A stretch of DNA of 27,255 nucleotides from CAIYRG01 sp035632215. Its GTDB lineage: Bacteria; Pseudomonadota; Alphaproteobacteria; Micropepsales; Micropepsaceae. The stretch's first letter is position 1. Each line of letters starts with the position of its first letter. The stretch is from NCBI GenBank assembly GCA_035632215.1, contig DASQHF010000225.1, forward strand, positions 1 through 27,255, read 5' to 3'. Positions 15,556 to 23,818 of this stretch are shown piece by piece. The notes beneath the pieces were generated by a model. The model was not told where the DNA came from. It saw only the letters and a list, made by a program, of their open reading frames with translations, and searched no databases. The position numbers were made by a program, and so were the translations under genes.

Positions 15556-16343
15556 CGTGAACCCTTGCGGCCAAACATGGTGTCGACGGAGACGCCTGCG
15601 GCTTCTGCTAGCCGCTCCGCGGTCGCGGGTGGAATGGCGCGTGCGCGGCCGGAGAGGAATCCATAAAGCTCGTTCAATGGCACGGAAGCGGACTTCGCCC
15701 ATTCCGTCGCGCGCAGACGCCGTTCGGTCATGAAGGCCCGAAGCGCGGAGCGTTCTTCGGGCGCATTGCGGGCTCTAGGCGCGCTCGCTTCGTGCACAAG
15801 AACGCGGGGCGCTGCCTTCGGCCGCGGCAACACGGGCGCGGAGGCTTCGGGAGCCGGCGCGGACTTGGGCTCGGCTTCATAGGTTCCGCTCTTACCGCCG
15901 GATTTCGACAGCAGCCGGACTGATTCAATGACGGCGCTCCGGTCCACTGCCTTGACCATATCGTAGACGGTAAGCGCCGCGACGCTCGCAGCGGTCAGCG
16001 CCTCCATCTCGACGCCCGTAGGCCCGACCGTTTTGACTGACGCGACGATCTTGAGCGCACTGCGCTCATCATCCGGGGCGAATTCGATGCCCGCATGCGA
16101 GAGCGCAAGCGGATGGCACAACGGAATAAGCTCGGATGTTTTCTTCGCCGCCATGATCCCGGCGATCCGTGCCGTGGCAAGCACGTCACCTTTGGGGGCT
16201 TCGCCCGACAACGCGAGCTTGAAAGCCTCTTCGGAAAGAACGATCACGGCCTCGGCCGAAGCGACCCGTTCGGTCGGATCTTTCGGAGACACATCGACCA
16301 TCGAAGCGCGGCCGTGCTCGTCCAGATGCGATAGCTTGCTCAT
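15552..16343 (-). CDS. moaC: Cyclic pyranopterin monophosphate synthase MoaC with C-terminal helix-turn-helix extension
   Basis: Residues 1-155 are a complete MoaC, which converts 3',8-cH2GTP (made by MoaA) to cyclic pyranopterin monophosphate. Every key residue sits at its E. coli number: Lys51 (KGDV), His77 (LCHPL), Glu112 and Glu114 (VEMEA), Asp128 and Lys131 (YDMVKA). MoaC normally ends near GGKSG (149-153). Here the frame stays open through an Ala/Pro-rich linker (about 157-195) into residues 197-258, whose pattern (RAFMTERRLRATEWAKSA, PLNELYGFLSGR, ATAERLAEAAGVSVDTMF) fits an XRE/Cro-type helix-turn-helix. Total length is 263 aa against about 160 normally. It overlaps trpC and moeA by 4 bases each. 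The DNA-binding role of the tail is inferred. Confidence 0.93.
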   Translation of the reverse strand: MSKLSHLDEHGRASMVDVSPKDPTERVASAEAVIVLSEEAFKLALSGEAPKGDVLATARIAGIMAAKKTSELIPLCHPLALSHAGIEFAPDDERSALKIVASVKTVGPTGVEMEALTAASVAALTVYDMVKAVDRSAVIESVRLLSKSGGKSGTYEAEPKSAPAPEASAPVLPRPKAAPRVLVHEASAPRARNAPEERSALRAFMTERRLRATEWAKSASVPLNELYGFLSGRARAIPPATAERLAEAAGVSVDTMFGRKGSR

Positions 16344-17140
16344 AGGCGGACGCTCTTCAACAGCGCGCGAGTAGCGGCCTCGACATCGGCCGCGCGCATT
16401 AGGCTTTCTCCTATCAGGTAACTGGAAATTCCGGCCGCCGCCAGTCTCTCGAGATCCTCAGGTTTCGAAAGCCCGCTCTCCGCCACGACGTGGCAGCCCG
16501 AAGGCACGCGCGGTTTGAGCCTGATCGCGGTGCCGATATCGGTGATGAACGTCTTCAAATCGCGATTGTTGATCCCGATGAGCGTCGCATCCAGGCCCAA
16601 TGCGCGCCTCACTTCCGTTTCGTCGTGGACTTCGACAAGGACGTCCATCTGCCATTCGCCGGCCGTTTCGACCAGCACGCCCGCGACCTCGTCGTCGACC
16701 ATCGAAAGAATGATGAGGATGCAGTCCGCACCCAGCGCGCGGGCTTCGACGACCTGGTAAGGGTCGAGCATGAAATCCTTGCGCAGAACGGGAAGCCGTG
16801 TCGCCTGGCGTGCAAGCTTCAAGTGTTCGGGATCCCCCTGAAAGGAAGGTGCGTCGGTGAGGACCGAGAGACAGGTTGCGCCGCCTCTCTCGTATTCGCG
16901 CGCAAGTCTTTCCGGATCGAAGTCGGCGCGGATCAGCCCGGCGCTGGGGCTTGCCTTCTTGATCTCGGCAATGAGTCCGGGCTTCCCCTCCGTCTTCGCT
17001 TTCTCGAGCGCCGCGCGAAATCCGCGCGGGGCGGCCGCACTTCGTGCCGTTTCCATCAGTGCCCGCAACGGTCGCGCTCGCTTGGCCGTCGCGACTTCTT
17101 CTCGTTTATAGGCGGCGATCTTCTCGAGAACCGTCGTCAT
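16340..17140 (-). CDS. trpC: Indole-3-glycerol phosphate synthase
   Basis: Closes the ring of 1-(2-carboxyphenylamino)-1-deoxyribulose-5-phosphate to indole-3-glycerol phosphate in tryptophan synthesis. It is a stand-alone TIM barrel of 266 aa, not fused to TrpF. Motifs are AEIKKASPS (58-66, catalytic Lys region), LRKDF (119-123), LVEVH with Glu170, GINNRDLKTF (189-198) and AESG later. Both ends overlap neighbours by ATGA: with trpD at 17137-17140 and with moaC at 16340-16343, indicating coupled translation. Confidence 0.97.
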   Translation of the reverse strand: MTTVLEKIAAYKREEVATAKRARPLRALMETARSAAAPRGFRAALEKAKTEGKPGLIAEIKKASPSAGLIRADFDPERLAREYERGGATCLSVLTDAPSFQGDPEHLKLARQATRLPVLRKDFMLDPYQVVEARALGADCILIILSMVDDEVAGVLVETAGEWQMDVLVEVHDETEVRRALGLDATLIGINNRDLKTFITDIGTAIRLKPRVPSGCHVVAESGLSKPEDLERLAAAGISSYLIGESLMRAADVEAATRALLKSVRL

Positions 17141-18168
17141 GCACGCGCACGTTCTTTGACCTGGGATTTTGCCAGCAGGCGCGCGGCCGTACCTTCGTCG
17201 AGCGCGGAAGCCGCAAGTCTCACGCCTTCCGCAAGCGATGCGGCCTTATCCGCCACGACAAGCGCCGCGCCCGCGTTCAACAGCACGATGTCACGGAACG
17301 GATTCTTCGCGCCTGTGAGGACTTCGCGGATGGCGCGAGCATTGTCTTCGGCACCACCACCTTTGAGCTTTGCAAGAGTGGATCGATTCAAGCCGGCGTC
17401 TTCCGGCGTCACGTCCTTCATCGTTACCTGGCCGCCTTCCAACATGGCCACGCGCGTGATCCCGGTCGTGGTAAGCTCGTCCAAGCCATCCGCGCCGTGC
17501 ACGATCCAAGCTTTTTCGGTCCCCAGATCGGCAAGCACATGAGCGACGGGCTCGAGCCATTCTTCGGCAAAGATACCGATTAGTTGGCGCTTTACCTCGG
17601 CGGGATTGCAGATCGGCCCAAGCAGATTGAAGATCGTTCGAAAACCTAATTCCTTGCGCACCGGAGCGACATGCTTCATCGCCGGGTGATAGGCGGGAGC
17701 AAAGAGAAAGGTGAATCCCGGCGCGATGAGCGCCTTTCTCGCCGTCTCTGCGTCATTGTCGATCGGAACGCCGAGTACCTCGAGCACATCGGCGGCACCC
17801 GTCCGGGACGACATGGCGCGATTGCCGTGCTTCGCGACAGGAACTCCGCACGCGGCAACGACGAAGGCCGCGGCCGTGGAGACATTGAGAGTCCCTGCGC
17901 CGTCGCCGCCGGTGCCGCACACGTCGATTGCGCCAGGCGGCGCCGGGACTTTGGTCATGGCATCCCTCATCGCCCGAGCAGCCCCGGTGATTTCCGCGAC
18001 GCTCGGGCCCCGAAGCGCAAGTACGCTCAAGAGCGCGGCCATGCGTATCTCGCTGACCTCTCCCGCCATCATGGCGCCGAACATGGCGGCGGATTCGCCC
18101 GCCGAAAGCTGCTTGCCTTCTGCCACTCGCTTCAACAGCATCGCGAAATCTGGTTCCCGTTTGCTCAT
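17137..18168 (-). CDS. trpD: Anthranilate phosphoribosyltransferase
   Basis: Transfers phosphoribose from PRPP to anthranilate, the second step of tryptophan synthesis. The protein is 343 aa, the normal size, and not fused to TrpG. Signature segments are DVCGTGGDG (82-90, PRPP binding), NVST (95-98), KHGNRAMSSRTGAADVLE (113-130) and the later RTIFNLLGPICNPA region. The ATG overlaps the trpG stop by 4 bases (18165-18168) and its stop overlaps the trpC start. Confidence 0.97.
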   Translation of the reverse strand: MSKREPDFAMLLKRVAEGKQLSAGESAAMFGAMMAGEVSEIRMAALLSVLALRGPSVAEITGAARAMRDAMTKVPAPPGAIDVCGTGGDGAGTLNVSTAAAFVVAACGVPVAKHGNRAMSSRTGAADVLEVLGVPIDNDAETARKALIAPGFTFLFAPAYHPAMKHVAPVRKELGFRTIFNLLGPICNPAEVKRQLIGIFAEEWLEPVAHVLADLGTEKAWIVHGADGLDELTTTGITRVAMLEGGQVTMKDVTPEDAGLNRSTLAKLKGGGAEDNARAIREVLTGAKNPFRDIVLLNAGAALVVADKAASLAEGVRLAASALDEGTAARLLAKSQVKERARA

Positions 18169-18758
18169 GCCAGAGCGGGTTGGGCCGCCTTGCGCGCCAA
18201 TTTGAGGAAATTCTCAAGGAGCGCATGACCGTGCTGCGAGGCAATGCTCTCCGGATGGAATTGCACGCCGTGTACGGGACGACCCTTATGGGCCACGCCC
18301 ATGATCACGCCGTCATCGGTTTCGGCCGTGATCTCGAGACAATCCGGCAAGCTGGGCCGATCGATTACAAGAGAGTGGTAGCGCGTCGCCGAAAATCCGT
18401 CTTCGAGGCCACGGAAGACGGATTTGCCGGTGTGATGAATGCGCGAGAGCTTGCCGTGCATCGGGACTGGCGCCCGCACGATCCTGCCGCCATAGGCTTG
18501 ACCGATAGCCTGATGGCCGAGGCAGACTCCCAAGATCGGTACATCGCCGCCAGCGGATCTGATCAGATCGAGGCAGATACCTGCCTTGTCGGGATCGCAG
18601 GGACCGGGCGAGAGCACGATCGACTCCGGCTTCAGGCGCAAGGCTTCCGCGACCGAAATCTTGTCATTCCGTTTGACGACGACCTCCTGACCAAGCTCGC
18701 CCAAGAAGTGGAACAGGTTGTAGGTGAAGCTGTCGTAATTATCGATCAGGAGCAGCAT
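18165..18758 (-). CDS. trpG: Anthranilate synthase glutamine amidotransferase subunit
   Basis: Provides ammonia from glutamine to TrpE for anthranilate synthesis; class I glutamine amidotransferase, 197 aa. The ATG at 18758 begins MLLLIDNYDSFTYN, the typical TrpG opening; a longer frame from an upstream TTG lacks family similarity. The triad is Cys79 (LGVCLGHQAIGQ), His168 and Glu170 (FHPES). The oxyanion-type PGPCDPDKAG segment is at 51-60. A short AAGG lies just before the ATG. It heads the trpG-trpD-trpC-moaC-moeA chain. Its partner trpE lies about 5 kb away on the same strand. I cannot tell whether it also serves p-aminobenzoate synthase (PabA). Confidence 0.96.
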   Translation of the reverse strand: MLLLIDNYDSFTYNLFHFLGELGQEVVVKRNDKISVAEALRLKPESIVLSPGPCDPDKAGICLDLIRSAGGDVPILGVCLGHQAIGQAYGGRIVRAPVPMHGKLSRIHHTGKSVFRGLEDGFSATRYHSLVIDRPSLPDCLEITAETDDGVIMGVAHKGRPVHGVQFHPESIASQHGHALLENFLKLARKAAQPALA

Positions 18759-18918
18759 TGCCTTGTAACCAGCTGATTTCGTTATGAGTTTTCGCTCAAG
18801 CCGCTCATGATAGGGGACCGGCCCGGAAACCGAGGGTCTTTTACCCCAGATGGCGGGCGCACGCGAGAATGCGGTGGGCAATCGCCGGTGGGCCGCCGGG
18901 GTTTGCAACCATAAGAAG

Positions 18919-18936
18919 CTGAGGGCGAATCCTCAG
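18919..18936 (-). terminator. Possible weak terminator at the UBP zinc finger stop
   Basis: Read on the minus strand, CTGAGG-6-base loop-CCTCAG overlaps the stop codon of the zinc finger gene and is followed by CTTCTTAT. The 6-bp stem and only partly U-rich tail make this a weak candidate. The remaining bases to trpG (18759-18918) hold no ORF or clear promoter that I can support. Confidence 0.35.
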
Positions 18937-19241
18937 TAAAAACGCGGGATAGGCCCGTTATGCGGGGTCATGCGGTCCGAAAGGTCCAGGACCATCTCAT
19001 CCACATAGCACCACCCCCAGCCTTCGGGCGGGTCGTAGCCCTCGATGACCGGATGGCCTGTCTTGTGGAAGTGCTTGGTCGCGTGCCGATGCGGTGAGCT
19101 ATCGCAGCAGCCCACATGACCGCAGGTCCGGCAAAGCCTCAAGTGGACCCATTCCGAACCAATCTTTAGGCACTCCTCGCATCCCAAGGCACTGGGCGTG
19201 ACCTTTCGGATCGTTCCGGTATGGGAGCATTCGTCAGCCAT
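18933..19241 (-). CDS. UBP-type zinc finger protein
   Basis: Small (102 aa) protein that is essentially one zf-UBP domain, the fold used in eukaryotic deubiquitinases and HDAC6 to bind the ubiquitin C terminus. Visible zinc ligands are Cys5 and His7, Cys21 and Cys24, Cys37 and Cys40 (CRTCGHVGC), Cys45, and His53, His57 and His63 (HATKHFHKTGHPV). Bacterial members are widespread but poorly understood, and no ubiquitin is implied. GAGG lies about 9 bases before the ATG. It follows the beta-CASP hydrolase gene after 39 bases on the same strand, so it may be co-transcribed with that gene and the LOG gene. Confidence 0.88.
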   Translation of the reverse strand: MADECSHTGTIRKVTPSALGCEECLKIGSEWVHLRLCRTCGHVGCCDSSPHRHATKHFHKTGHPVIEGYDPPEGWGWCYVDEMVLDLSDRMTPHNGPIPRFY

Positions 19242-19280
19242 GCGAATTGCCTCAAGGATGCTTCGCTATCGCGTTCGATC

Positions 19281-20662
19281 CTATAGCTCGAAGCTCTGGT
19301 GCAGAGCGGGAATCGTCACCGGCTGATCGAGATGAGGCGCAAGCTCTGTCATGATCTTCGGCTCTCCATGCACGACGAATGTCCGTTCTTTCGTCCCGAT
19401 GCCGTGCTGCCAATCGACCAGCTCTTTTTGGTCGGCGTGCGCGGAAAATCCGTTAATGGTGTGGATGCGGGCGCGAACCTTAATATCGTCTCCCAGGACA
19501 TTCACGTGGCGAGCGCCGTCGATGATGCGGCGCGCCAGCGTGCCGGCGGCAGCATAGCCGACGAAGATGACGCTGGTGTTGTCTTTGCCGAGATGGTGCC
19601 GCAGATGATGGAGGATGCGTCCGCCCGTGCACATGCCCGAACCCGCCATGATCACGGCGCCGCCCTTGAAGTCGTTGAGCTTGATCGAGTCGATCCGATC
19701 CCGCACGAGCTTTAACCCGGGAGACTGGAACGGGTCCTTGCCCTTTGTCATCAGACTGGCGCAGTTGGCGTTGTAGGCTTCGGGATGATGGCGGTAGATC
19801 TCGGTAGCCGAGACTGCCATCGGGGAGTCGACAAAGATCGGAAGCTCCGGCGGCAGCTTGTTGTCCTCTATTCCCTGGCGCAGGAAGTAGAGAATTTCCT
19901 GCGCGCGATCGAGCGCAAAGGTGGGGATCAGGACTTTGCCTCCGCTCGCGACCGTCGTCGCGACGGCGTCATTGAATTCGACGAGCGATTGATCGAGCGG
20001 CTTATGGAGCCGATCTCCGTAGGTTGATTCCATAATCACGAACTCCGCTTTCTCCGGAGTCTCGGGAGGCGGCAAGAGCGGACGGTCGGCATTGCCGATA
20101 TCGCCGGAAAACAGCAGTGTCCTCCTGCGGCCGGACTCGTTCATCTCGAGCAGGATGCTGGCGGAGCCGAGTATATGTCCTGCGTCGTAAAAGGTTGCGC
20201 GAATCCCCGGCGCGACATCGATGGGTTGCCGGTATGTAGCCGCGCGTCCGAAGAGGCCGAGGCTGTTTGTTGCATCGACCAAGGTGAACAAGGGCGGTTG
20301 CGCCGGATTCGCGTTTGCCTTCGCGCCGATCGGCCCATTCCCGGCCGCCGACTCTTCGTGAAGATGGGCAACGTCCAGAATCACCAAGCGGGCAAGATCG
20401 AACGTCGCGCCGGTGGAAATGATCTCGCCGCGAAAGCCCCGCTTGTAGAGCAGGGGAACGCGTCCGGTGTGATCCAGGTGCGCGTGCGTGAGGAGAAGAA
20501 AGTCGATCTCGGTGGCGTCGAATCCGAACGGCGCGATGTTTTCCTCATGAAGCTCGCGGCTTCCCTGGTGCATGCCGCAGTCGATCAGAATCCGCTTGCC
20601 GGCACATTCGACCAAATGGCAGGAGCCCGTAACGTCGCTGGCCGCGCCGTGAAAGCTCAGTT

Positions 20663-20666
<4 letters not shown>
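19281..20666 (-). CDS. Beta-CASP metallo-beta-lactamase family ribonuclease-like protein
   Basis: Predicted zinc-dependent RNA-processing hydrolase of the CPSF73-like family, 461 aa, cytoplasmic. Metal motifs are THAHLDH (60-66), DAGHILGS (161-168, His164) and SGDIGN with Asp189. The beta-CASP insertion follows (about 205-390) with ESTYGDR, GGKVLIPTFALDRAQE, FVDSPMA and MAGSGMCTGGR (340-350). The C-terminal metal and catalytic pieces are NGFSAHAD (405-412) and VHGE (432-435). No signal peptide is present. The ATG overlaps the stop of the upstream LOG gene (ATGA at 20663-20666), which suggests the two are made together. The substrate RNA is unknown; metal dependence is inferred from the motifs. 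Confidence 0.9.
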
Positions 20667-21703
<1,037 letters not shown>

Positions 21704-22022
21704 TTCCGCCCGAGCGCGCTTCCCGAGCCATAGCTCGGGACGCAGCACTCGGTTACGGTTGCTTGAAACCAAGCGCGTGGCAAAGCTCGCTATCGCGAGC
21801 AGAGCTGGTGACAAATGCGTGCGCTGGTTAGCGCGGGCCGTACGTCTTAATCCCCGCTTAAGAGATGCTCGCCGTCCGCGGCGAGATGGCCGGGAAAAAT
21901 GTGTGACAATGGTGCGCTTAAGCCGAAATTAGCGAAGTTGAGTAGAATCTCGATTTGTCGAGGGGGATTTCCAACAAATTGAAAAAATTGACAGAAACAG
22001 GTTCGCACGGGCACATAGACGC
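21704..22022. other. Divergent intergenic region with three hairpins
   Basis: The 319 bases between the LOG gene and the divergent deacetylase gene hold three perfect inverted repeats, each with a 4-base loop: TCCCGAGC/GCTCGGGA at 21721-21740 (8 bp), GCTCGC/GCGAGC at 21785-21800 (6 bp) and CTCGCCG/CGGCGAG at 21868-21885 (7 bp). CGCTTAAG occurs twice, at 21855-21862 and 21914-21921. The part nearest the deacetylase (21925-22010) is AT-rich and should hold promoter elements, but I cannot place a convincing -35/-10 pair. No ORF is supported here. Confidence 0.5.
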
Positions 22023-23147
22023 ATGACGAAGCTGCACCACATCAAAGGTGTCGAGGAGGAAGGGCAAAGCGGCAAACGCCGCGGCCCTGGGACTCTTGTT
22101 GTCGTCGTTTGTGCGCTCGTTTCCGGTATCGGTCTCGCCATCGGCTTCGGCGTCGGCGGCGAAGGCTCCGCGCCTCCGCCCTTTGCGCAGATCGCGCTGA
22201 AAGTCTCCACGCGGCTCGCTAACGTCGATCTCAAGGCACCGCCGGAAGTGCTTCAGCCCATGAAGGACATGCTTGGTCCCGTGCAGCACGCGATGGAACC
22301 CGTGCAGCACGCGCTCCAGCCGGTGAGGAACATCTTGGGCCCGGTACAGCTTAGTCTCTGGCCCGATTGGTTCCCGAGCCTCAATCAGGGAACAAGATAC
22401 AAGGCGGCTGGCACCTTCGTATCGGGAAAGCCAACGATTGCCCTCGTGATCGACGATTTGGGCGCGGATGAGGCCCACACCAAGGAAGCGATCGCGCTTC
22501 CTTCGGCGGTGACGCTCTCGTTTCTTCCCTATCCCAAGAAGTCCTTTGTGCTGTCGCACGAGGCAAAAGAGGCCCGCCACGAGGTGATTGTTCACCTCCC
22601 GATGCAGCCGGTGGGTACCGAGAATCCCGGACCGAACGCGCTCATGACCAATCTCTCGGCTGCGGAAACCGAACGGCGCCTCGATTGGGCGCTGGCGCAC
22701 GTCTCCGACTATGACGGCGCGAACAATCACATGGGGAGCCGCTTCACCGCGTCGCGCGCCGCGCTGATCCCGGTAATGCAGCAGCTTTCCGTTCGCGGGC
22801 TGCTCTTTCTCGACTCGCGCACGACGCCGGACACGCAAGCCGAGAAAGTTGCTCATGAGGCCGGCATGCTCACCGGCTCGCGCGACATCTTCCTCGACGA
22901 CGAGCAGACGGCATCGGGTGTCGAGCATCAGCTCGCGGTCGCCGAGGACTTCGCGCGCACGCATGGGACGGCGATCGTGATCGGCCATCCGCATCCCGAG
23001 ACGCTCGCCGCCCTGAAAAACTGGGTGTTCAACGTTCAGGCGCGCGGCTTCGAGCTTCAGTCCTTGAAGACCGTGCTCGAGATGCGCGCGTCCGAGCGCA
23101 CGACCCAGACCGCATCGGCGACGTCCGGCACCAAGGCTCAGCGTTAG
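22023..23147 (+). CDS. Divergent polysaccharide deacetylase family protein (YibQ/DUF610-like)
   Basis: Membrane-anchored protein of 374 aa. One transmembrane helix (about residues 24-44) follows a basic cytoplasmic tail. A Pro-rich linker with 7-residue repeats (77-111) leads to the catalytic-like domain (about 137-355) in the periplasm. Motifs are IALVIDDLG (139-147, Asp144 and Asp145), VHLPMQP (190-196), GANNHMGSRFT (232-242), FLDSRTTPD (262-270) and VIGHPHPETL (319-328), consistent with a metal-dependent carbohydrate esterase fold of the divergent group; its substrate is not established. There is no obvious Shine-Dalgarno before the ATG. It diverges from the LOG gene and converges on the TPR gene with a 4-base overlap. 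Confidence 0.88.
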   Translation: MTKLHHIKGVEEEGQSGKRRGPGTLVVVVCALVSGIGLAIGFGVGGEGSAPPPFAQIALKVSTRLANVDLKAPPEVLQPMKDMLGPVQHAMEPVQHALQPVRNILGPVQLSLWPDWFPSLNQGTRYKAAGTFVSGKPTIALVIDDLGADEAHTKEAIALPSAVTLSFLPYPKKSFVLSHEAKEARHEVIVHLPMQPVGTENPGPNALMTNLSAAETERRLDWALAHVSDYDGANNHMGSRFTASRAALIPVMQQLSVRGLLFLDSRTTPDTQAEKVAHEAGMLTGSRDIFLDDEQTASGVEHQLAVAEDFARTHGTAIVIGHPHPETLAALKNWVFNVQARGFELQSLKTVLEMRASERTTQTASATSGTKAQR

Positions 23148-23785
23148 TCGATCAATCCAAGCCGCCGGAATTTCTCCGCGAGCATCGGTAAATCCTTTAG
23201 CGCGTTCTCTTTGATGCTTTTGGCGCGGCGAATGTCGCTTTGAGCTTCGTTCAGCCTATTCTGATCGACATAGGCACTGGCGCGAAAAAGATACCCGCGC
23301 GCAAGCTGCGGATCGTAGAACACGGCCTTGGTGAAGTCGGCGATCGCTTCGTCGTGCCGGCCGAGAGCTTCATAAGCGAGCCCGCGGTTCACGTACCAAT
23401 CGTGCCAGTTCGGCCACAATCGGATCGCTTCGGTGTAATCGGCGATGGCGAGTTCGAACCGCCCGAGCCGGCGATAGGCGACCCCGCGGTCGCTATAGGC
23501 GGTGGCAAGCTTCGGATCGAGCCCGAGCGCGCGATCGAGGTCGGCAAGCGCGAGCCCGTCTTCGTTCTTCTTCAGATGCTCCGCGCCTCGCCAATGATAG
23601 GCGAGCGCAAGGTCGCGCTGATTGAGATCGCCCGAATCGATCGCATCGGTGAGGAGCGCGATCGCTTTGTCGTATTCGCGGTGAAGGACGGACGCGTATC
23701 CCGCGGCAAGATCGCTCCGGCTCGAAGCCGACACGGGGGATGCGAGAAGGAATGTGAAGACAGCGATCGCAGCAGATCGAGACAT
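23144..23785 (-). CDS. Exported TPR-repeat protein
   Basis: Predicted periplasmic scaffold of 213 aa. Residues 1-20 are a signal peptide (cleavage after PVSA). About five TPR units follow, near 26-52, 60-91, 94-125, 128-159 and 162-193, with the usual A/G-Y-A-F-A-P spacing (for example AYSDRGVAYRRLGRFELAIADYTEAIRLWP). TPRs bind partner proteins; no partner can be named. The gene follows trpE after 33 bases on the same strand and its stop overlaps the convergent deacetylase gene. No strong Shine-Dalgarno is visible, so translation may depend on the trpE transcript. Confidence 0.88.
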   Translation of the reverse strand: MSRSAAIAVFTFLLASPVSASSRSDLAAGYASVLHREYDKAIALLTDAIDSGDLNQRDLALAYHWRGAEHLKKNEDGLALADLDRALGLDPKLATAYSDRGVAYRRLGRFELAIADYTEAIRLWPNWHDWYVNRGLAYEALGRHDEAIADFTKAVFYDPQLARGYLFRASAYVDQNRLNEAQSDIRRAKSIKENALKDLPMLAEKFRRLGLID

Positions 23786-23818
23786 GTCAGCAGGCAGCGT
23801 AGCCGCGGACCGATTTTA

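Noticed and set aside
15556..15702. 49-codon N-terminal extension of moeA
   Set aside because: It lies wholly inside moaC in another frame, is Arg-rich, and the ATG at 15555 forms a standard ATGA junction and begins the normal MoeA N terminus.
18759..18932. Possible tryptophan attenuator leader upstream of trpG
   Set aside because: No short ORF with consecutive Trp codons and no terminator/antiterminator pair could be found. The same holds for the 18-base gap before trpE.
21988..21993. TTGACA resembling a -35 element before the deacetylase gene
   Set aside because: At 16-19 bases spacing only GCACAT/CATAGA-like sequences follow, poor -10s. A start there would put transcription at the ATG itself.
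21918..22994. 358-codon minus-strand frame with repeated RVLHG/HVLHG segments
   Set aside because: The repeats are the antisense reading of the 7-residue repeat in the deacetylase linker. The plus-strand frame has clear deacetylase-family motifs.
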